Assembly (NCBI GenBank): GCA_041676705.1
Contig: JBAYRL010000002.1
Location: forward strand, 310,001 to 374,000
Direction of reading: 5' to 3'
Length of the DNA: 64,000 nucleotides
Source: Acidimicrobiia bacterium
GTDB taxonomy: Bacteria; Actinomycetota; Acidimicrobiia; Acidimicrobiales; SKKL01
Shown: piece after piece, positions 16,437 through 25,309 of the stretch
Layout of the letters: every line of letters begins with the position of its first letter
Numbering within the stretch: the first letter of the stretch is position 1
Position numbers and translations under genes: made by a program
Notes under the pieces: generated by a model
The model's database searches: none
Told to the model about the DNA's origin: nothing
Seen by the model: only the letters and a program-made list of their open reading frames with translations

Positions 16437-17246
16437 TTAGAACGACAAGCCTTTCAACCCTGTAACTAAGAGCGGCACCACGCTAAGGAGGCCAAACGCA
16501 GGTAGCACACAAACCACCAGCGGAAACAACAACTTCACCGGCAGTTTGCGCGCCCGTTCTTCACCGTCACGGCGGCGCTCAAGACGAACTTGGCCACTGA
16601 GGCGCTCGAGACTTGCCATGACCGAGGTACCTTCTCGGAGTGCCCCGGCCAGCGTGGCCATTAGAGGGCGGACTTCCTCGCCCAGGTCGTCGGCCAACGC
16701 AACTAAGCGGTCCGGCAGAGAATCTCCCAATGTTACGCTTTGGGTCACTTTGCCCAGTGCCGTGGCAATGGCACCGTTGCCCCGCCGGGCCGCCACGTCG
16801 ATAGCCATGGGCACATTCATACCCGCCGAAACCGCAAGTACTAAGAGGTCGACCACCTCGGGCAACTCGGAAACAAGCGCCTGCTTGGCGGCCTCCTTCT
16901 GCCTCAGCTTCCGACGAAAACCACGGATGAAGTACGCCGCTAATACAAGCGCTGCCAAGAGCGGTTCGATAAGCACCAGGACCAGAGACAGCACCGTGAG
17001 ACTGCCCACGCGAAGGTCGGCGTCGACATCGGGCTGACGTTTCACCACAGAGCGCAATACGCCACCGAGACGCTGCAGCGGCGCCTTCACGAGCTGAGCT
17101 TGTATGTAGTTAGGTTTCAATGTGTCAGCGTCTAGTAAAGCCTGGAAGCGACTAGGTGGCCGGTAAGACGATGACGCGCCGACCAGCCATACCACGGCAC
17201 CAGAAGCAAAGAGCGGTAATAGCGATACCAACACACGGGCCATCAT
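16437..17246 (-). CDS. tadC: Type II secretion F-domain protein, TadC-like
   Basis: Inner-membrane platform protein of the Tad secretion/pilus system. It has the T2SSF domain with LPEVVDLLVLAVSAGMNVPM at about residues 140-160 and paired C-terminal helices (KLLFPLVVCVLPAFGLLSVVPLLV). The frame opens at 17273, but the ATG at 17246 overlaps the tadB stop by four bases (ATGA) and is preferred (269 aa). Works as a heteromeric platform with TadB and the CpaF ATPase. Confidence 0.9.
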   Translation of the reverse strand: MMARVLVSLLPLFASGAVVWLVGASSSYRPPSRFQALLDADTLKPNYIQAQLVKAPLQRLGGVLRSVVKRQPDVDADLRVGSLTVLSLVLVLIEPLLAALVLAAYFIRGFRRKLRQKEAAKQALVSELPEVVDLLVLAVSAGMNVPMAIDVAARRGNGAIATALGKVTQSVTLGDSLPDRLVALADDLGEEVRPLMATLAGALREGTSVMASLERLSGQVRLERRRDGEERARKLPVKLLFPLVVCVLPAFGLLSVVPLLVTGLKGLSF

Positions 17247-18121
17247 GAGGTTTTCACTAACTGTGCCATCCACCAGGCACCAACCGAGTCAAGTGCTAAC
17301 CCAGCCGCCATAACCGCCAGACCTAACGGGGTTCGAAATAGAAATTCGGCCACGCGGTTATCAGCCGAGATGGAAAACAAGGCGAAGCCGATTGGTGCCA
17401 ACACCAGCACCGCTGCTGAATAGCGCGCCTGGCTGGCTAGAGCATGAGACTCGCGGGCTAGCGCAGCGTTATCTCTTAGGGTGGCAGCCACTCCTTCCAT
17501 GGCACGCGCTGGGGCAGCACCGGTCTCGGCCCCTACCAATAAAGCCGCGGCCGCCATACGAAAAGGAGGCAGTGGATTGCTCTGCACCAGTTCATCTAAA
17601 CCCGCCGCCAAACTCTGGCCTTGTTCAACCCGCTCCGCGACCGCGCTGAACAGCACTCCGGCGCGACAAGATGGATGTTGACCAAGGCTTGCCATGGCCG
17701 CCACGATGGACGAGCCAGCCCGGCACGAGCGCGCCATTAGCTCTAGCGCTTCTGGCACCTCGGCCGCCAGGTTTCGCCCTCGGCGATCGCTCGCCGCAGA
17801 CAATCCTAAGAAACCAGCCCCAACCATGCCACCGGTTGCCATGGCGGCCAATGGCAACCCACCCAAGAAGAACGCCACTAGGCCCACTAGCGCCGCTACC
17901 GCCAACGACACCCGCCACCAAAGCACGGCCGGTGCCAGATCAGCGCTATGAGCTCGCTGTTCAAACCACGCCGGCACCCACTGTGTTGTGGCGGCGCGAC
18001 TTGAAGATGAGCCTGCCAAACGTTGACGTACCACCTTGGTTGATGGCGACCAGATCGATTTCAAAATCGCCAAAACGGCTACCAAGATCAACACCCGATA
18101 CCAGAACGTCGGTACCATCAT
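17243..18121 (-). CDS. tadB: Type II secretion F-domain protein, TadB-like
   Basis: Second platform protein of the Tad machinery (292 aa), with an N-terminal helix, a helix pair near residues 68-105, then the T2SSF segment EVPEALELMARSCRAGSSIV, and two C-terminal helices. Start ATG 18121, four-base overlap with the cpaF stop. Several Ala/Ser-rich stretches make the protein low in sequence identity but the helix layout is typical. Confidence 0.9.
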   Translation of the reverse strand: MMVPTFWYRVLILVAVLAILKSIWSPSTKVVRQRLAGSSSSRAATTQWVPAWFEQRAHSADLAPAVLWWRVSLAVAALVGLVAFFLGGLPLAAMATGGMVGAGFLGLSAASDRRGRNLAAEVPEALELMARSCRAGSSIVAAMASLGQHPSCRAGVLFSAVAERVEQGQSLAAGLDELVQSNPLPPFRMAAAALLVGAETGAAPARAMEGVAATLRDNAALARESHALASQARYSAAVLVLAPIGFALFSISADNRVAEFLFRTPLGLAVMAAGLALDSVGAWWMAQLVKTS

Positions 18122-19263
18122 TGGGCCCCTCCACCGAAGCGTGACAAACGTGATGGCGATTGAAAAACTTGAAGGCCGTTAGAAAGGTTGGAGCAGCGCA
18201 GTCCGTGCTCGGAGGAAACGGCCAGCTCGGGTTCTGCAATCGACACAATCCGTCGCCCTCCGTGAGCGCTTCGAGCTACTTGCACTACCAAGTCGATGGC
18301 CGCCACCAGCTGCTCTCGTAACGCCGATAGCGGCACATCGAGGCCCGCTAGCAATGCCAGCGTTTCTATGCGCCGCAGCGCATCTTCGGGGCTGTTGGCG
18401 TGGCAGGTCGATAACGAGCCGTCGTGGCCCGTGTTCATGGCTTGGAGCATGTCGAGAGCTTCACCGCCGCGCACTTCACCAACCACAATTCGATCAGGAC
18501 GCATCCGCAAGGCGTTTCGTACTAAATCACGTATTCCTACCGTGCCAAGCCCGTCGGCGTTGGCTGGCCTCGACTCAAGCCGCACCACATGCTCACCCGG
18601 CAGGCGTAACTCGGCTGCATCTTCAATGGTGACAACCCGCTCGCTGGTTGGAATAGTGGCCCCTAGGGCGTTTAAGAGAGTTGTTTTTCCAGCGCCTGTT
18701 CCACCTGAAACCAAAACGTTACGGCGTTCAGCTACCGCCACCGCCAACAGTTCTGCGACCTCGGGAGAACAAAATGCCTCAAGCGGTACGGTTTTGGCAC
18801 GAAACCTACGAATGGTGAGACAGGGACCATCAATAGCAATGGGTCGCACAACCGCGTTCACCCTCGAACCGTCGGCTAAGCGGGCATCGACCATGGGTGA
18901 CGAACGGTCGATACGGAGACCTAAGGGGCTCACAATTCGGTCGATCAAACGCAAAACTGAATCTTCCTCAAGGACAACGGTGCTTCGCTCAAGAGCACCA
19001 AAGCGCTCTAGCCAAACCTCGCCACCCCCATTTACCATTACCTCGGTAATCGTCGGATCGTTCAAGAACTCATCTAGAGGACCCAACCCTTGAACACGAG
19101 CCACAATGGCCTCAACCAGCGTGGCCTCCTCCTTGGCACCCACCAAAGGTGCTTCCAATCGGACCAGCCGCTTAGCCTCCTTAGCTAGTTGGCCAGCCTC
19201 TATTGGTAGTTGGGGCCGGTCGAGAAGCTGCCGATGGATACGTTCGACCAATGGTGAATTCAT
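18118..19263 (-). CDS. cpaF: Tad pilus assembly ATPase, CpaF/TadA family
   Basis: Hexameric secretion ATPase that powers pilus assembly. Walker A is SGGTGAGKTTLLNALG at about residue 190, the Asp box/Walker B is RIVVGEVRGGEALDMLQAMN, and the His box is GHDGSLSTCHANSP. The N-terminal domain carries the ITEVMVNGGGEVWLERFG segment. 381 aa, ATG at 19263 overlapping the cpaE stop by four bases. All motifs intact. Confidence 0.95.
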   Translation of the reverse strand: MNSPLVERIHRQLLDRPQLPIEAGQLAKEAKRLVRLEAPLVGAKEEATLVEAIVARVQGLGPLDEFLNDPTITEVMVNGGGEVWLERFGALERSTVVLEEDSVLRLIDRIVSPLGLRIDRSSPMVDARLADGSRVNAVVRPIAIDGPCLTIRRFRAKTVPLEAFCSPEVAELLAVAVAERRNVLVSGGTGAGKTTLLNALGATIPTSERVVTIEDAAELRLPGEHVVRLESRPANADGLGTVGIRDLVRNALRMRPDRIVVGEVRGGEALDMLQAMNTGHDGSLSTCHANSPEDALRRIETLALLAGLDVPLSALREQLVAAIDLVVQVARSAHGGRRIVSIAEPELAVSSEHGLRCSNLSNGLQVFQSPSRLSRFGGGAQ

Positions 19264-19913
19264 CGGACCACCCGCCAGAGGTCTTTTAGCGGTCGGGGGA
19301 AGCGCGAAACCATGAGGCCAGCATCAATACATCTAGCCACGGCCAGGTCGTGGGGAACTGTGGCCGCAACTTCAACCCCAATCGCATGTTCAACATCGGC
19401 CGCTTGGAGCGCTCGTCCAGACTGCGAAATAAACACCACTCGTTGTGGGCGTAGAGGTGCCAATCGGGCTTTTTGAATTGCCAAATAGCAGGGGTTAACC
19501 ACCATGATCGAACGCTGCGCCACCGCCGCCAGCCGTGAGGGCCACGACTGATGGTCAAGCACGCCGCAGTCAATTACTACTTCACGATCGTCAAGGTTAA
19601 AGAGGGCCGCCAAAAGATCTACCCGAGCCTTTTGCACCTCGGAACCGCTACCCAATGGCAACAAATCAAGGTGGCTAGAAACAGAGACGCCCAACCGACC
19701 CAAAGCATCGGCTGGCAAATCAGCGGTTGAACTTAACCAGTCGGTCACCCCAGGCCCGCTAGTTTCTACCAGTCCTAAGAGTGCGGGCAGATCACCGGCA
19801 GCATCAACCAGCAACACACCCTGTGAAGAATTCCTGGCTAAACCTATAGCGCAGGCGGCGGCCACCGTACTGGTGCCAACACCACCTTTTGGTCCCCAAA
19901 ACGCAAAAACCAT
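19260..19913 (-). CDS. cpaE: CpaE/TadZ-like MinD-family ATPase
   Basis: MinD/ParA-type ATPase that positions the Tad apparatus. The deviant Walker A loop GPKGGVGTSTVAA is at residues 8-20, with Thr in place of the usual Lys/Gly pattern but the signature Lys10 kept. The VLLVDAAGDLPALLGL and REVVIDCGVLDH segments follow the ParA fold. There is no N-terminal receiver-like domain, so the protein (217 aa) is shorter than Caulobacter CpaE. First gene of the cluster cpaE-cpaF-tadB-tadC-pilin-tadE. Confidence 0.85.
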   Translation of the reverse strand: MVFAFWGPKGGVGTSTVAAACAIGLARNSSQGVLLVDAAGDLPALLGLVETSGPGVTDWLSSTADLPADALGRLGVSVSSHLDLLPLGSGSEVQKARVDLLAALFNLDDREVVIDCGVLDHQSWPSRLAAVAQRSIMVVNPCYLAIQKARLAPLRPQRVVFISQSGRALQAADVEHAIGVEVAATVPHDLAVARCIDAGLMVSRFPRPLKDLWRVVR

Positions 19914-19984
19914 TTACTTCCCCATGCGGACACTAAGAAACCTAAGGGGAAGAAAATGGTTGTTGAGTTAATTTAGATGCTTTT

Positions 19985-20004
19985 CGCCCCAACAACAAGG
20001 GGCG
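19985..20004. other. GC-rich hairpin between cpaE and the 24-aa gene
   Basis: Inverted repeat CGCCCC - 8 bases - GGGGCG. On the minus strand it follows the sigma factor and the 24-aa gene and could end their transcript, but the bases after it are GAAAAG rather than a U tract. It may act as an mRNA-stabilising or Rho-assisted end. Confidence 0.4.
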
Positions 20005-20012
20005 TGAGGCGC

Positions 20013-20087
20013 TTAAACTTCTTTTAGCTTCTTAGAAGCGAAGATAGCCAAAGCAACGACAGCAGCAAGCAAGAGTAGTTTTTTCAT
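20013..20087 (-). CDS. Very small membrane peptide (24 aa), DLW-39-like
   Basis: Frame from ATG 20087 to TAA 20015-20013 encoding MKKLLLLAAVVALAIF followed by ASKKLKEV: two lysines, a hydrophobic segment and a basic tail. This resembles the short actinobacterial DLW-39-type proteins, though it is shorter and lacks the acidic C-terminal Trp motif. It starts 16 bases after the sigma factor stop. Real status rests on the MKKLLLLAA pattern and position; function unknown. Confidence 0.5.
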   Translation of the reverse strand: MKKLLLLAAVVALAIFASKKLKEV

Positions 20088-20103
20088 CAAAAGAGCCTAT
20101 CTG

Positions 20104-21039
20104 TTAAACCGCGAGCAGATCGCGCGCCCCGGTGTCGGAAGAAGGATGGCGAAGCTTCGACATCGCCCTGGCCTCAATTTGGCGGATACGTTCCCGAGTC
20201 AGATTGAAGTGCTCGCCAACTTCTTCCAAAGTGCGAGGCTCACCACGATCTAGACCAAAACGAAGCTTTAGGATTTCACGTTCCCGCTCATCGAGCGGTG
20301 CTAACAGACGTGAAATTTCCTCGGGCAGTAGTGACGTGGCCGCCATTTCAAAGGGCGATTCCGCTGAACGGTCTTCTACGACATCGCCAAGCTCGGCGTC
20401 ACCGTCTTCACGCAGCGGTTCTGAAAGCGACAAGGGCTCAGCGGCGAAACGCAGGGCTTCGGTGACCTTGTCTTCGGGCATTTCTACTTCGGCTGAAAGT
20501 TCGGCCAAGGTTGCTGGGCGACCCATCTTCAATTCGAGCTGAGCTCGTGCCTTTTGCAGCCTGGCCAAAGTATCGCCAGCGTGGACAGGAAGACGGATAG
20601 TACGGCCAGTGTTGGCAATACCGCGAGTAATGGCCTGGCGAATCCACCAGGTGGCATAAGTTGAGAACTTGAACCCTTTACGCCAGTCGAACTTTTCGAC
20701 AGCATGCATCAGACCCAAGTTGCCCTCTTGGATTAGATCTAGCAGGGGCAGCCCTGAGGCTTGATATTTCTTGGCGATTGAGACCACCAAGCGTAAGTTA
20801 GATTGAACGAAAGTTGATTCGGCTCGTTCTCCGTTGCGGATAGCCCGCTTTAGTTCCCGCCGACGAGTGGGGGTGAGACTGCCGCCTGCTTCGAGTTCTT
20901 CTCGTGCTGCGGTGCCCGCTTCAATAGCCTGGGCCAGCCTGACCTCATCGTCTTTGGTGAGCAAAGGGTATTGCCCGATATCGGTGAGATAGAGGCGGAC
21001 CAAGTCCTCCTCATCACGCTCGATTCGCTCTTTTGCCAC
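20104..21039 (-). CDS. Group 2 RpoD-like sigma-70 factor
   Basis: Primary-like sigma factor (311 aa) without region 1.1. Region 1.2 is YLTDIGQYPLLTKDDE, region 2 includes NLRLVVSIAKKYQ, LLDLIQEGNLGLMHAVEKFD and KFSTYATWWIRQAITR, region 3 is at about 140-215, and region 4 ends with LEEVGEHFNLTRERIRQIEA. This is the form of non-essential or alternative principal sigma factors (SigB/HrdB relatives). GTG start at 21039 with AGGAGAAGG upstream. The leader carries a strong inverted repeat (21084-21129). Cognate regulators are not evident next to it. Confidence 0.93.
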   Translation of the reverse strand: MAKERIERDEEDLVRLYLTDIGQYPLLTKDDEVRLAQAIEAGTAAREELEAGGSLTPTRRRELKRAIRNGERAESTFVQSNLRLVVSIAKKYQASGLPLLDLIQEGNLGLMHAVEKFDWRKGFKFSTYATWWIRQAITRGIANTGRTIRLPVHAGDTLARLQKARAQLELKMGRPATLAELSAEVEMPEDKVTEALRFAAEPLSLSEPLREDGDAELGDVVEDRSAESPFEMAATSLLPEEISRLLAPLDEREREILKLRFGLDRGEPRTLEEVGEHFNLTRERIRQIEARAMSKLRHPSSDTGARDLLAV

Positions 21040-21083
21040 TTTGACACCTTCTCCTGGCTGAATGCTCGAACCGACTACCGATT

Positions 21084-21129
21084 ACCCACTCACCTGGCAT
21101 TGGCGGAGCAGGTGAACTTTGGGGTGGGT
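21084..21129 (-). promoter_or_regulatory. Two-part hairpin in the leader of the sigma factor gene
   Basis: On the minus strand ACCCAC, then CACCTG, pair with CAGGTG and GTGGGT around a 12-base loop, about 45 bases upstream of the GTG start. The arms are exact. It may be an mRNA structure controlling translation or stability of the sigma factor, or a terminator/attenuator of upstream transcription. No U tract follows. Confidence 0.45.
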
Positions 21130-21243
21130 AGATAGGCGGCCCTTAAAACGTATAAGGGGTAACGATACCGGCCTAATTCAGGCACGCAACTGTTCTTGGG
21201 TACAAAGTCACAAAGTTGAAACGTGATTCTAGTTCAAAAATAG

Positions 21244-21882
21244 CTAAAAAGATAGCCCTTGGCTAGGCACCAGACCACCAGCGTCAAGAAGAATTGTCTC
21301 GACTTCGAGCTGCTTATCGGCCATTAGGGCCAGCTCATCACGGTTTACCACCAAGCGTTGTAAGGCGGCTTCACCTTCTTGCCAATCTTCAATCTTGTCT
21401 CGAAGAATCAACTTTAACGAGCGTTCGATAGCGGCTTCACTTACTGGTGAAACTGAGCGCAGATAGCTCTGATATGAAGTTATCTGGTAGGGCAGCAGGA
21501 CCCGATACAGACCAACCAGCTTGAGAGCACTGGTCGATACGGACTCTAAGGTGTCGGCCAAGACTTCGACCAAGGTTTCGTGTGCCTGGCCGGGCGCCAA
21601 GGCCTGTTTCGTGGGGTTGTAGGCGGGGGTTTCAGGAATGTGATTGTGCCAAAGTTCGGCGTGCCACCCATAGTGAAGTGAATGGCGATTCAACATCAGC
21701 TTTAGGTCACCTTCGGCCACCTTAAGAACGGCTGAACCAAACAGCTCGAAGGCCCGCGACTCATACCACTTATAGATGCTGGCACGTAGCGCTACCTCGC
21801 TTAAAGGCAACGAACGCGACTCTCGGGCCCAGTTTGAGGCTTCTAAACCAAGTGGGTTGTGGCTCTTTGGTTCATCGGTCAT
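21244..21882 (-). CDS. Conserved hypothetical protein, ferritin-like helical fold
   Basis: I do not recognise a named family. The 212-residue protein is mostly helical, with acidic and His residues spaced as in ferritin-like di-metal proteins: E41 and E46 in KWYESRAFELFG, H67/H70 and H74/E76 in the RHSLHYGWHAELW segment, and later E residues in the SEAAIERSLKLILRDKIEDW helices. No signal peptide or membrane segment. It follows the NAD synthetase gene after a 52-base gap on the same strand. A metal-binding or oxygen-handling role is possible but unproven. Confidence 0.6.
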   Translation of the reverse strand: MTDEPKSHNPLGLEASNWARESRSLPLSEVALRASIYKWYESRAFELFGSAVLKVAEGDLKLMLNRHSLHYGWHAELWHNHIPETPAYNPTKQALAPGQAHETLVEVLADTLESVSTSALKLVGLYRVLLPYQITSYQSYLRSVSPVSEAAIERSLKLILRDKIEDWQEGEAALQRLVVNRDELALMADKQLEVETILLDAGGLVPSQGLSF

Positions 21883-21934
21883 GTGTTGTTCTTACCAACT
21901 CTTTGCAATCAGCGTCATTGCAGCTAGGAACTTG

Positions 21935-23572
21935 CTAGCCCTCATGATTATGAGTCATGGGCACGTTACGGCCAACCCCAAACGGGCGCCTGGACACTTT
22001 AAGACCAGGTGGACCTTGACGCCGTTTAAACTCGGCACGGTCAATCATGGCTGCCACCCGCCGAACCGTGCTCTCGTCATAGCCCTTGGCCACAATTTCG
22101 TCCACAGAGTGATCGTGCACCACTAACTCTTCAACCATTGGGTCAAGCAATTCATAGGGCGGTAATGATTGCTCGTCACTCTGGCCAGGTCGCAGCTCAG
22201 CTGATGGAGCTTTCCGCAGAATGCTTTCGGGGATGTTGGCCTGACCGTGAATCTCGTTGTGGTGCCTGGCTAGGGCGTAGACCCCCAGCTTAGGGACATC
22301 AGCCAGAATTGCTAAGCCTCCAACAGCGTCGCCGTACATGGTGCTGTAGCCCACTGCCAACTCAGTTTTGTTGCTCCCTGTTAGGGCCAGCCAACCAAAC
22401 TTATTCGACAACGCCATTACCACAATTCCACGAATTCGAGCTTGCAAATTCTCTTCGGTGGCATCAAAAGCCAGACCTGAGAAATGTGGTTCCAACAACT
22501 CAAGGTACGCGGCGTGGACTGGCTCGATTTCGATGACACGATATTCAATACCTAGGTTCTCGGCCAGAGCCACAGCATCGGTAACCGAGTGTTCGCTGGA
22601 ATAACGAGACGGCAACATAACTCCGTGTACAGCGTCGGCACCTAGGGCGTCGCGAGCAATGGCCGCTACAACCGCTGAATCAACTCCACCCGAAAGCGAC
22701 ACCAGCGCTTGGGTGAAGCCATTGCGGTTTAGATACTCTCGGGTGCCAAGCAACAAAGCTTCATAAATTGCTTCAGTCTGCGACAAAGGCGCTTCTAGCC
22801 GACCTGGCAGAAGTTTGGGTTCACCATCCTCGTAATTAATTTGCAGACTCACGACATCAGCCTGAAAGCTTCTGGCCCTCACTACGACCTCGCCTAGGTG
22901 GTCGGTAGCCAAGCTGCCCCCGCTAAATACCAGCTCATCATGAGCACCAATAGCGTTTAACCAGGCCAACGCCACCTGGTGAGTATTGCTAAAAGCGGCC
23001 GCCAGCGATTCAGTATCGCTTTGTTGGTCTCCGTAGAACGACGCTGGCTCAAGATTCAAAACCAGGTCGAGGCTGTGGGCGCCAAGGTCTTCCACCAACT
23101 GGTAGGCGTGGTTTATTCCCCAACTGATCGCCAGGTTTAACGGCCCCAGCTGAAAGAGCGAATCGACTGGGGCGTTGTCGCACACCTGGAAATACCGATC
23201 TTCGATAAAACCGTCGTCAATGCTGGTATGGGGTTTACGAATAGACTTTTGGATTTTGCCATCCACACAGTAGGCCATGGCATTAAACAAAGCCCCGGTG
23301 TTGGAATCTAATTCGACGTAGCCCGCCAAAATTGCGATGCCTTGGGCGCGCTCAGCCAATTGCTCAATGCACGCCAGGTTGGCGGCCACAAAACTTTCAC
23401 GTAAAAGCAGGTCACCTGGAGGGTAACCAATGGTAGCCAAGGCCGGAAATACAATAAGGTCGGCTTGGGCCACCTTGGCCTCGTCTATTTGGTCGCCCAT
23501 AATCGCTAGGTTGGCCCCAAAAGAGCCAATACCAAGATCTACCTGAGCCAAAGCAACACGTATAACTGCCAC
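21935..23572 (-). CDS. nadE: NAD+ synthetase with nitrilase-like N-terminal domain lacking glutaminase residues
   Basis: Last step of NAD synthesis, amidating deamido-NAD. The C-terminal synthetase domain (about 270-545) has the intact PP loop LVSLSGGVDSAVVAA and the GSNKTELAVGYSTMYGD segment. The N-terminal domain has the nitrilase fold that supplies ammonia from glutamine in glutamine-dependent enzymes, but its catalytic Glu is replaced (FPALATIGYPPGD, Ala44), and no cysteine stands where ICED is expected (residues 148-156, AISWGINHA). The Lys motif RKPH (K113) is kept. The protein may thus use free ammonia or another glutaminase. Confidence 0.9.
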   Translation of the reverse strand: MAVIRVALAQVDLGIGSFGANLAIMGDQIDEAKVAQADLIVFPALATIGYPPGDLLLRESFVAANLACIEQLAERAQGIAILAGYVELDSNTGALFNAMAYCVDGKIQKSIRKPHTSIDDGFIEDRYFQVCDNAPVDSLFQLGPLNLAISWGINHAYQLVEDLGAHSLDLVLNLEPASFYGDQQSDTESLAAAFSNTHQVALAWLNAIGAHDELVFSGGSLATDHLGEVVVRARSFQADVVSLQINYEDGEPKLLPGRLEAPLSQTEAIYEALLLGTREYLNRNGFTQALVSLSGGVDSAVVAAIARDALGADAVHGVMLPSRYSSEHSVTDAVALAENLGIEYRVIEIEPVHAAYLELLEPHFSGLAFDATEENLQARIRGIVVMALSNKFGWLALTGSNKTELAVGYSTMYGDAVGGLAILADVPKLGVYALARHHNEIHGQANIPESILRKAPSAELRPGQSDEQSLPPYELLDPMVEELVVHDHSVDEIVAKGYDESTVRRVAAMIDRAEFKRRQGPPGLKVSRRPFGVGRNVPMTHNHEG

Positions 23573-23680
23573 ATCACAATCCTAATGACATACTTATGTG
23601 GCAGGATTTGTTAGTGCCAAATTAGACGGTGTGTCAGAGCAGCCGATACACCGAGCGCGTGCGAAGAGAGCAACTTGTAA

Positions 23681-25165
23681 ATGGCCGATCCGACCGGAGC
23701 AGACAACCAGCTTTATTTTGGGCCCACACCAAAGCACATCGACGGCCAAGCCCCGATTCTGGATTCCACCGTAAATGTCGAAGCATCACTGGTGGTGGAC
23801 GATCAGAGTCCGTTTGTCATTAGCGACAGTTTCTTGGCCGACATCGTCCGTTCAAGTGTTAACCCCTACTTGGTATTAGACGTCAACGGTCGTATCCGCT
23901 TCCTCACCGACACCATTGTAGAAATCACCGGTTACACCGCCGAAGAGTGTTTAGGTCGTGATGCCCTCGATTTCGTAGTTCCCAAAGACCACGAGATGGT
24001 GGCTACAGCCATTGGCCAACAACTTGCACAGCGTGCCGCCGATAAAAGCTGGACCGGACCCGCCATACCGGTACATCTGATCGCCAAGGATGGCAGCATT
24101 AAAGCCTGTCAGATGCTTGGCGTGGGCACCCCCTCCGCCAACTTTCAGGCTGTCATAGTGCGTATCACACACGCCGAATCGGCCAGTAAGCTCGACGCGG
24201 CGATCGCCGCTATGGCCACCTCGGAAGATTTGGCTGATACTTTACGGCTGCTTACCGATGTTCTCTATAGCCAGTTGGCCGGCACCTCAAGTTGTGTATT
24301 TCTAAGTTGGGACGGCCACGGTTTCGACAGCGTCATTCCGCTCAACGACCAGTTGCCAAGAGCACTTCTGGATGAAGGTGCCCAAAACCCTTCATTACCG
24401 TGGCGAGAATGCATTCGTTCAGCTACTTTCCAATACGCGACCCTTAACAACTTGCCGGAGGAAATGGCAGAAGTCGCCCAACAAGCGGGCTATTTGGCTA
24501 GCTGGTCATTTCCCATTCCTTTGGTGGGAAGGCCAAGCGTGTTAACACTTTGGCGGCCCTATCTGGGCAGTCCCAGCACCCATCAACTTCATGCCGTCAA
24601 CCGAGTGTTGCGGTTGATGTCAGTTGCTTGGGAATCTCACCAAGCTCGCGAGTCGCTTCGCAGGCAGGCCTACACCGATACCCTGACCGGGCTTGCCAAC
24701 CGTCGCGGGCTAACCGAACATTTCGATTCGCTTGCTCCGAGCGATATACCAAACGAGCCGATCGGGTTCTTGTACTGTGACATCGACAACTTCAAGCTAA
24801 TCAACGACAGCTTCGGCCATGTCGTTGGTGATGAAGTACTTCGTATTGTTGCTAACCGCTTGACTGCAGAAGTGCGATCCAGTGATCTGGTGGCTCGCAT
24901 TGGCGGCGACGAGTTCGCCATGGTCTGCCGCGGTGCCGATTTGTCCCAGATGCAACAACTGGCCGAGCGAGTGGTCCAAACCTTTGCCAGCCAGCTTCAT
25001 GTGGACGGCCACAACATTGAGGTCACCTTGAGTATGGGGGTAACCGCCACTGTTTTCCGCAATGTCCGGGTCAACTCGGAAGCGTTTATCCGAAGCGCTG
25101 ACCAAGCGCTCCTATCGGCTAAGGCCGCTGGCAAAGGGGGGTGGCGCACCGCCACTTATCCTTAA
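23681..25165 (+). CDS. PAS-GGDEF diguanylate cyclase
   Basis: 494-residue signalling protein. A PAS domain (about 48-165, containing YLVLDVNGRIRFLTDTIVEI) is followed by a GAF-like segment (about 170-320) and a GGDEF domain (about 330-490). The catalytic GGDEF is intact at 408-412, and the RxxD inhibitory site is present as R399-S-S-D402, five residues before it, so an active, product-inhibited c-di-GMP synthase is expected. No membrane helix, hence cytosolic. Divergently transcribed from nadE. Confidence 0.93.
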   Translation: MADPTGADNQLYFGPTPKHIDGQAPILDSTVNVEASLVVDDQSPFVISDSFLADIVRSSVNPYLVLDVNGRIRFLTDTIVEITGYTAEECLGRDALDFVVPKDHEMVATAIGQQLAQRAADKSWTGPAIPVHLIAKDGSIKACQMLGVGTPSANFQAVIVRITHAESASKLDAAIAAMATSEDLADTLRLLTDVLYSQLAGTSSCVFLSWDGHGFDSVIPLNDQLPRALLDEGAQNPSLPWRECIRSATFQYATLNNLPEEMAEVAQQAGYLASWSFPIPLVGRPSVLTLWRPYLGSPSTHQLHAVNRVLRLMSVAWESHQARESLRRQAYTDTLTGLANRRGLTEHFDSLAPSDIPNEPIGFLYCDIDNFKLINDSFGHVVGDEVLRIVANRLTAEVRSSDLVARIGGDEFAMVCRGADLSQMQQLAERVVQTFASQLHVDGHNIEVTLSMGVTATVFRNVRVNSEAFIRSADQALLSAKAAGKGGWRTATYP

Positions 25166-25250
25166 GGACTAACAGGTCGTTACGGGCTAACAGCCACAAC
25201 AGCTGTGATGCCAGCGATGGTTTTGTCGCCAGTGTTGGTTTTGTCGCCAG

Positions 25251-25288
25251 AAAAACCAAACGCCGCCCCTGGCAAACCAAGTGCGGCG
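25251..25288 (-). terminator. Terminator of cspA
   Basis: On the minus strand CGCCGC - 16 bases - GCGGCG followed by TTTGGTTTTT, just downstream of the cold-shock gene (stop at 25310). Good intrinsic terminator. Confidence 0.75.
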
Positions 25289-25309
25289 TGGACTAGATGA
25301 AATAAATTT

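Noticed and set aside
25213..25250. Direct repeat GGTTTTGTCGCCAG twice near the cspA terminator
   Set aside because: Only two copies with a short spacer, no palindrome or linked gene; too little for a CRISPR or operator claim.
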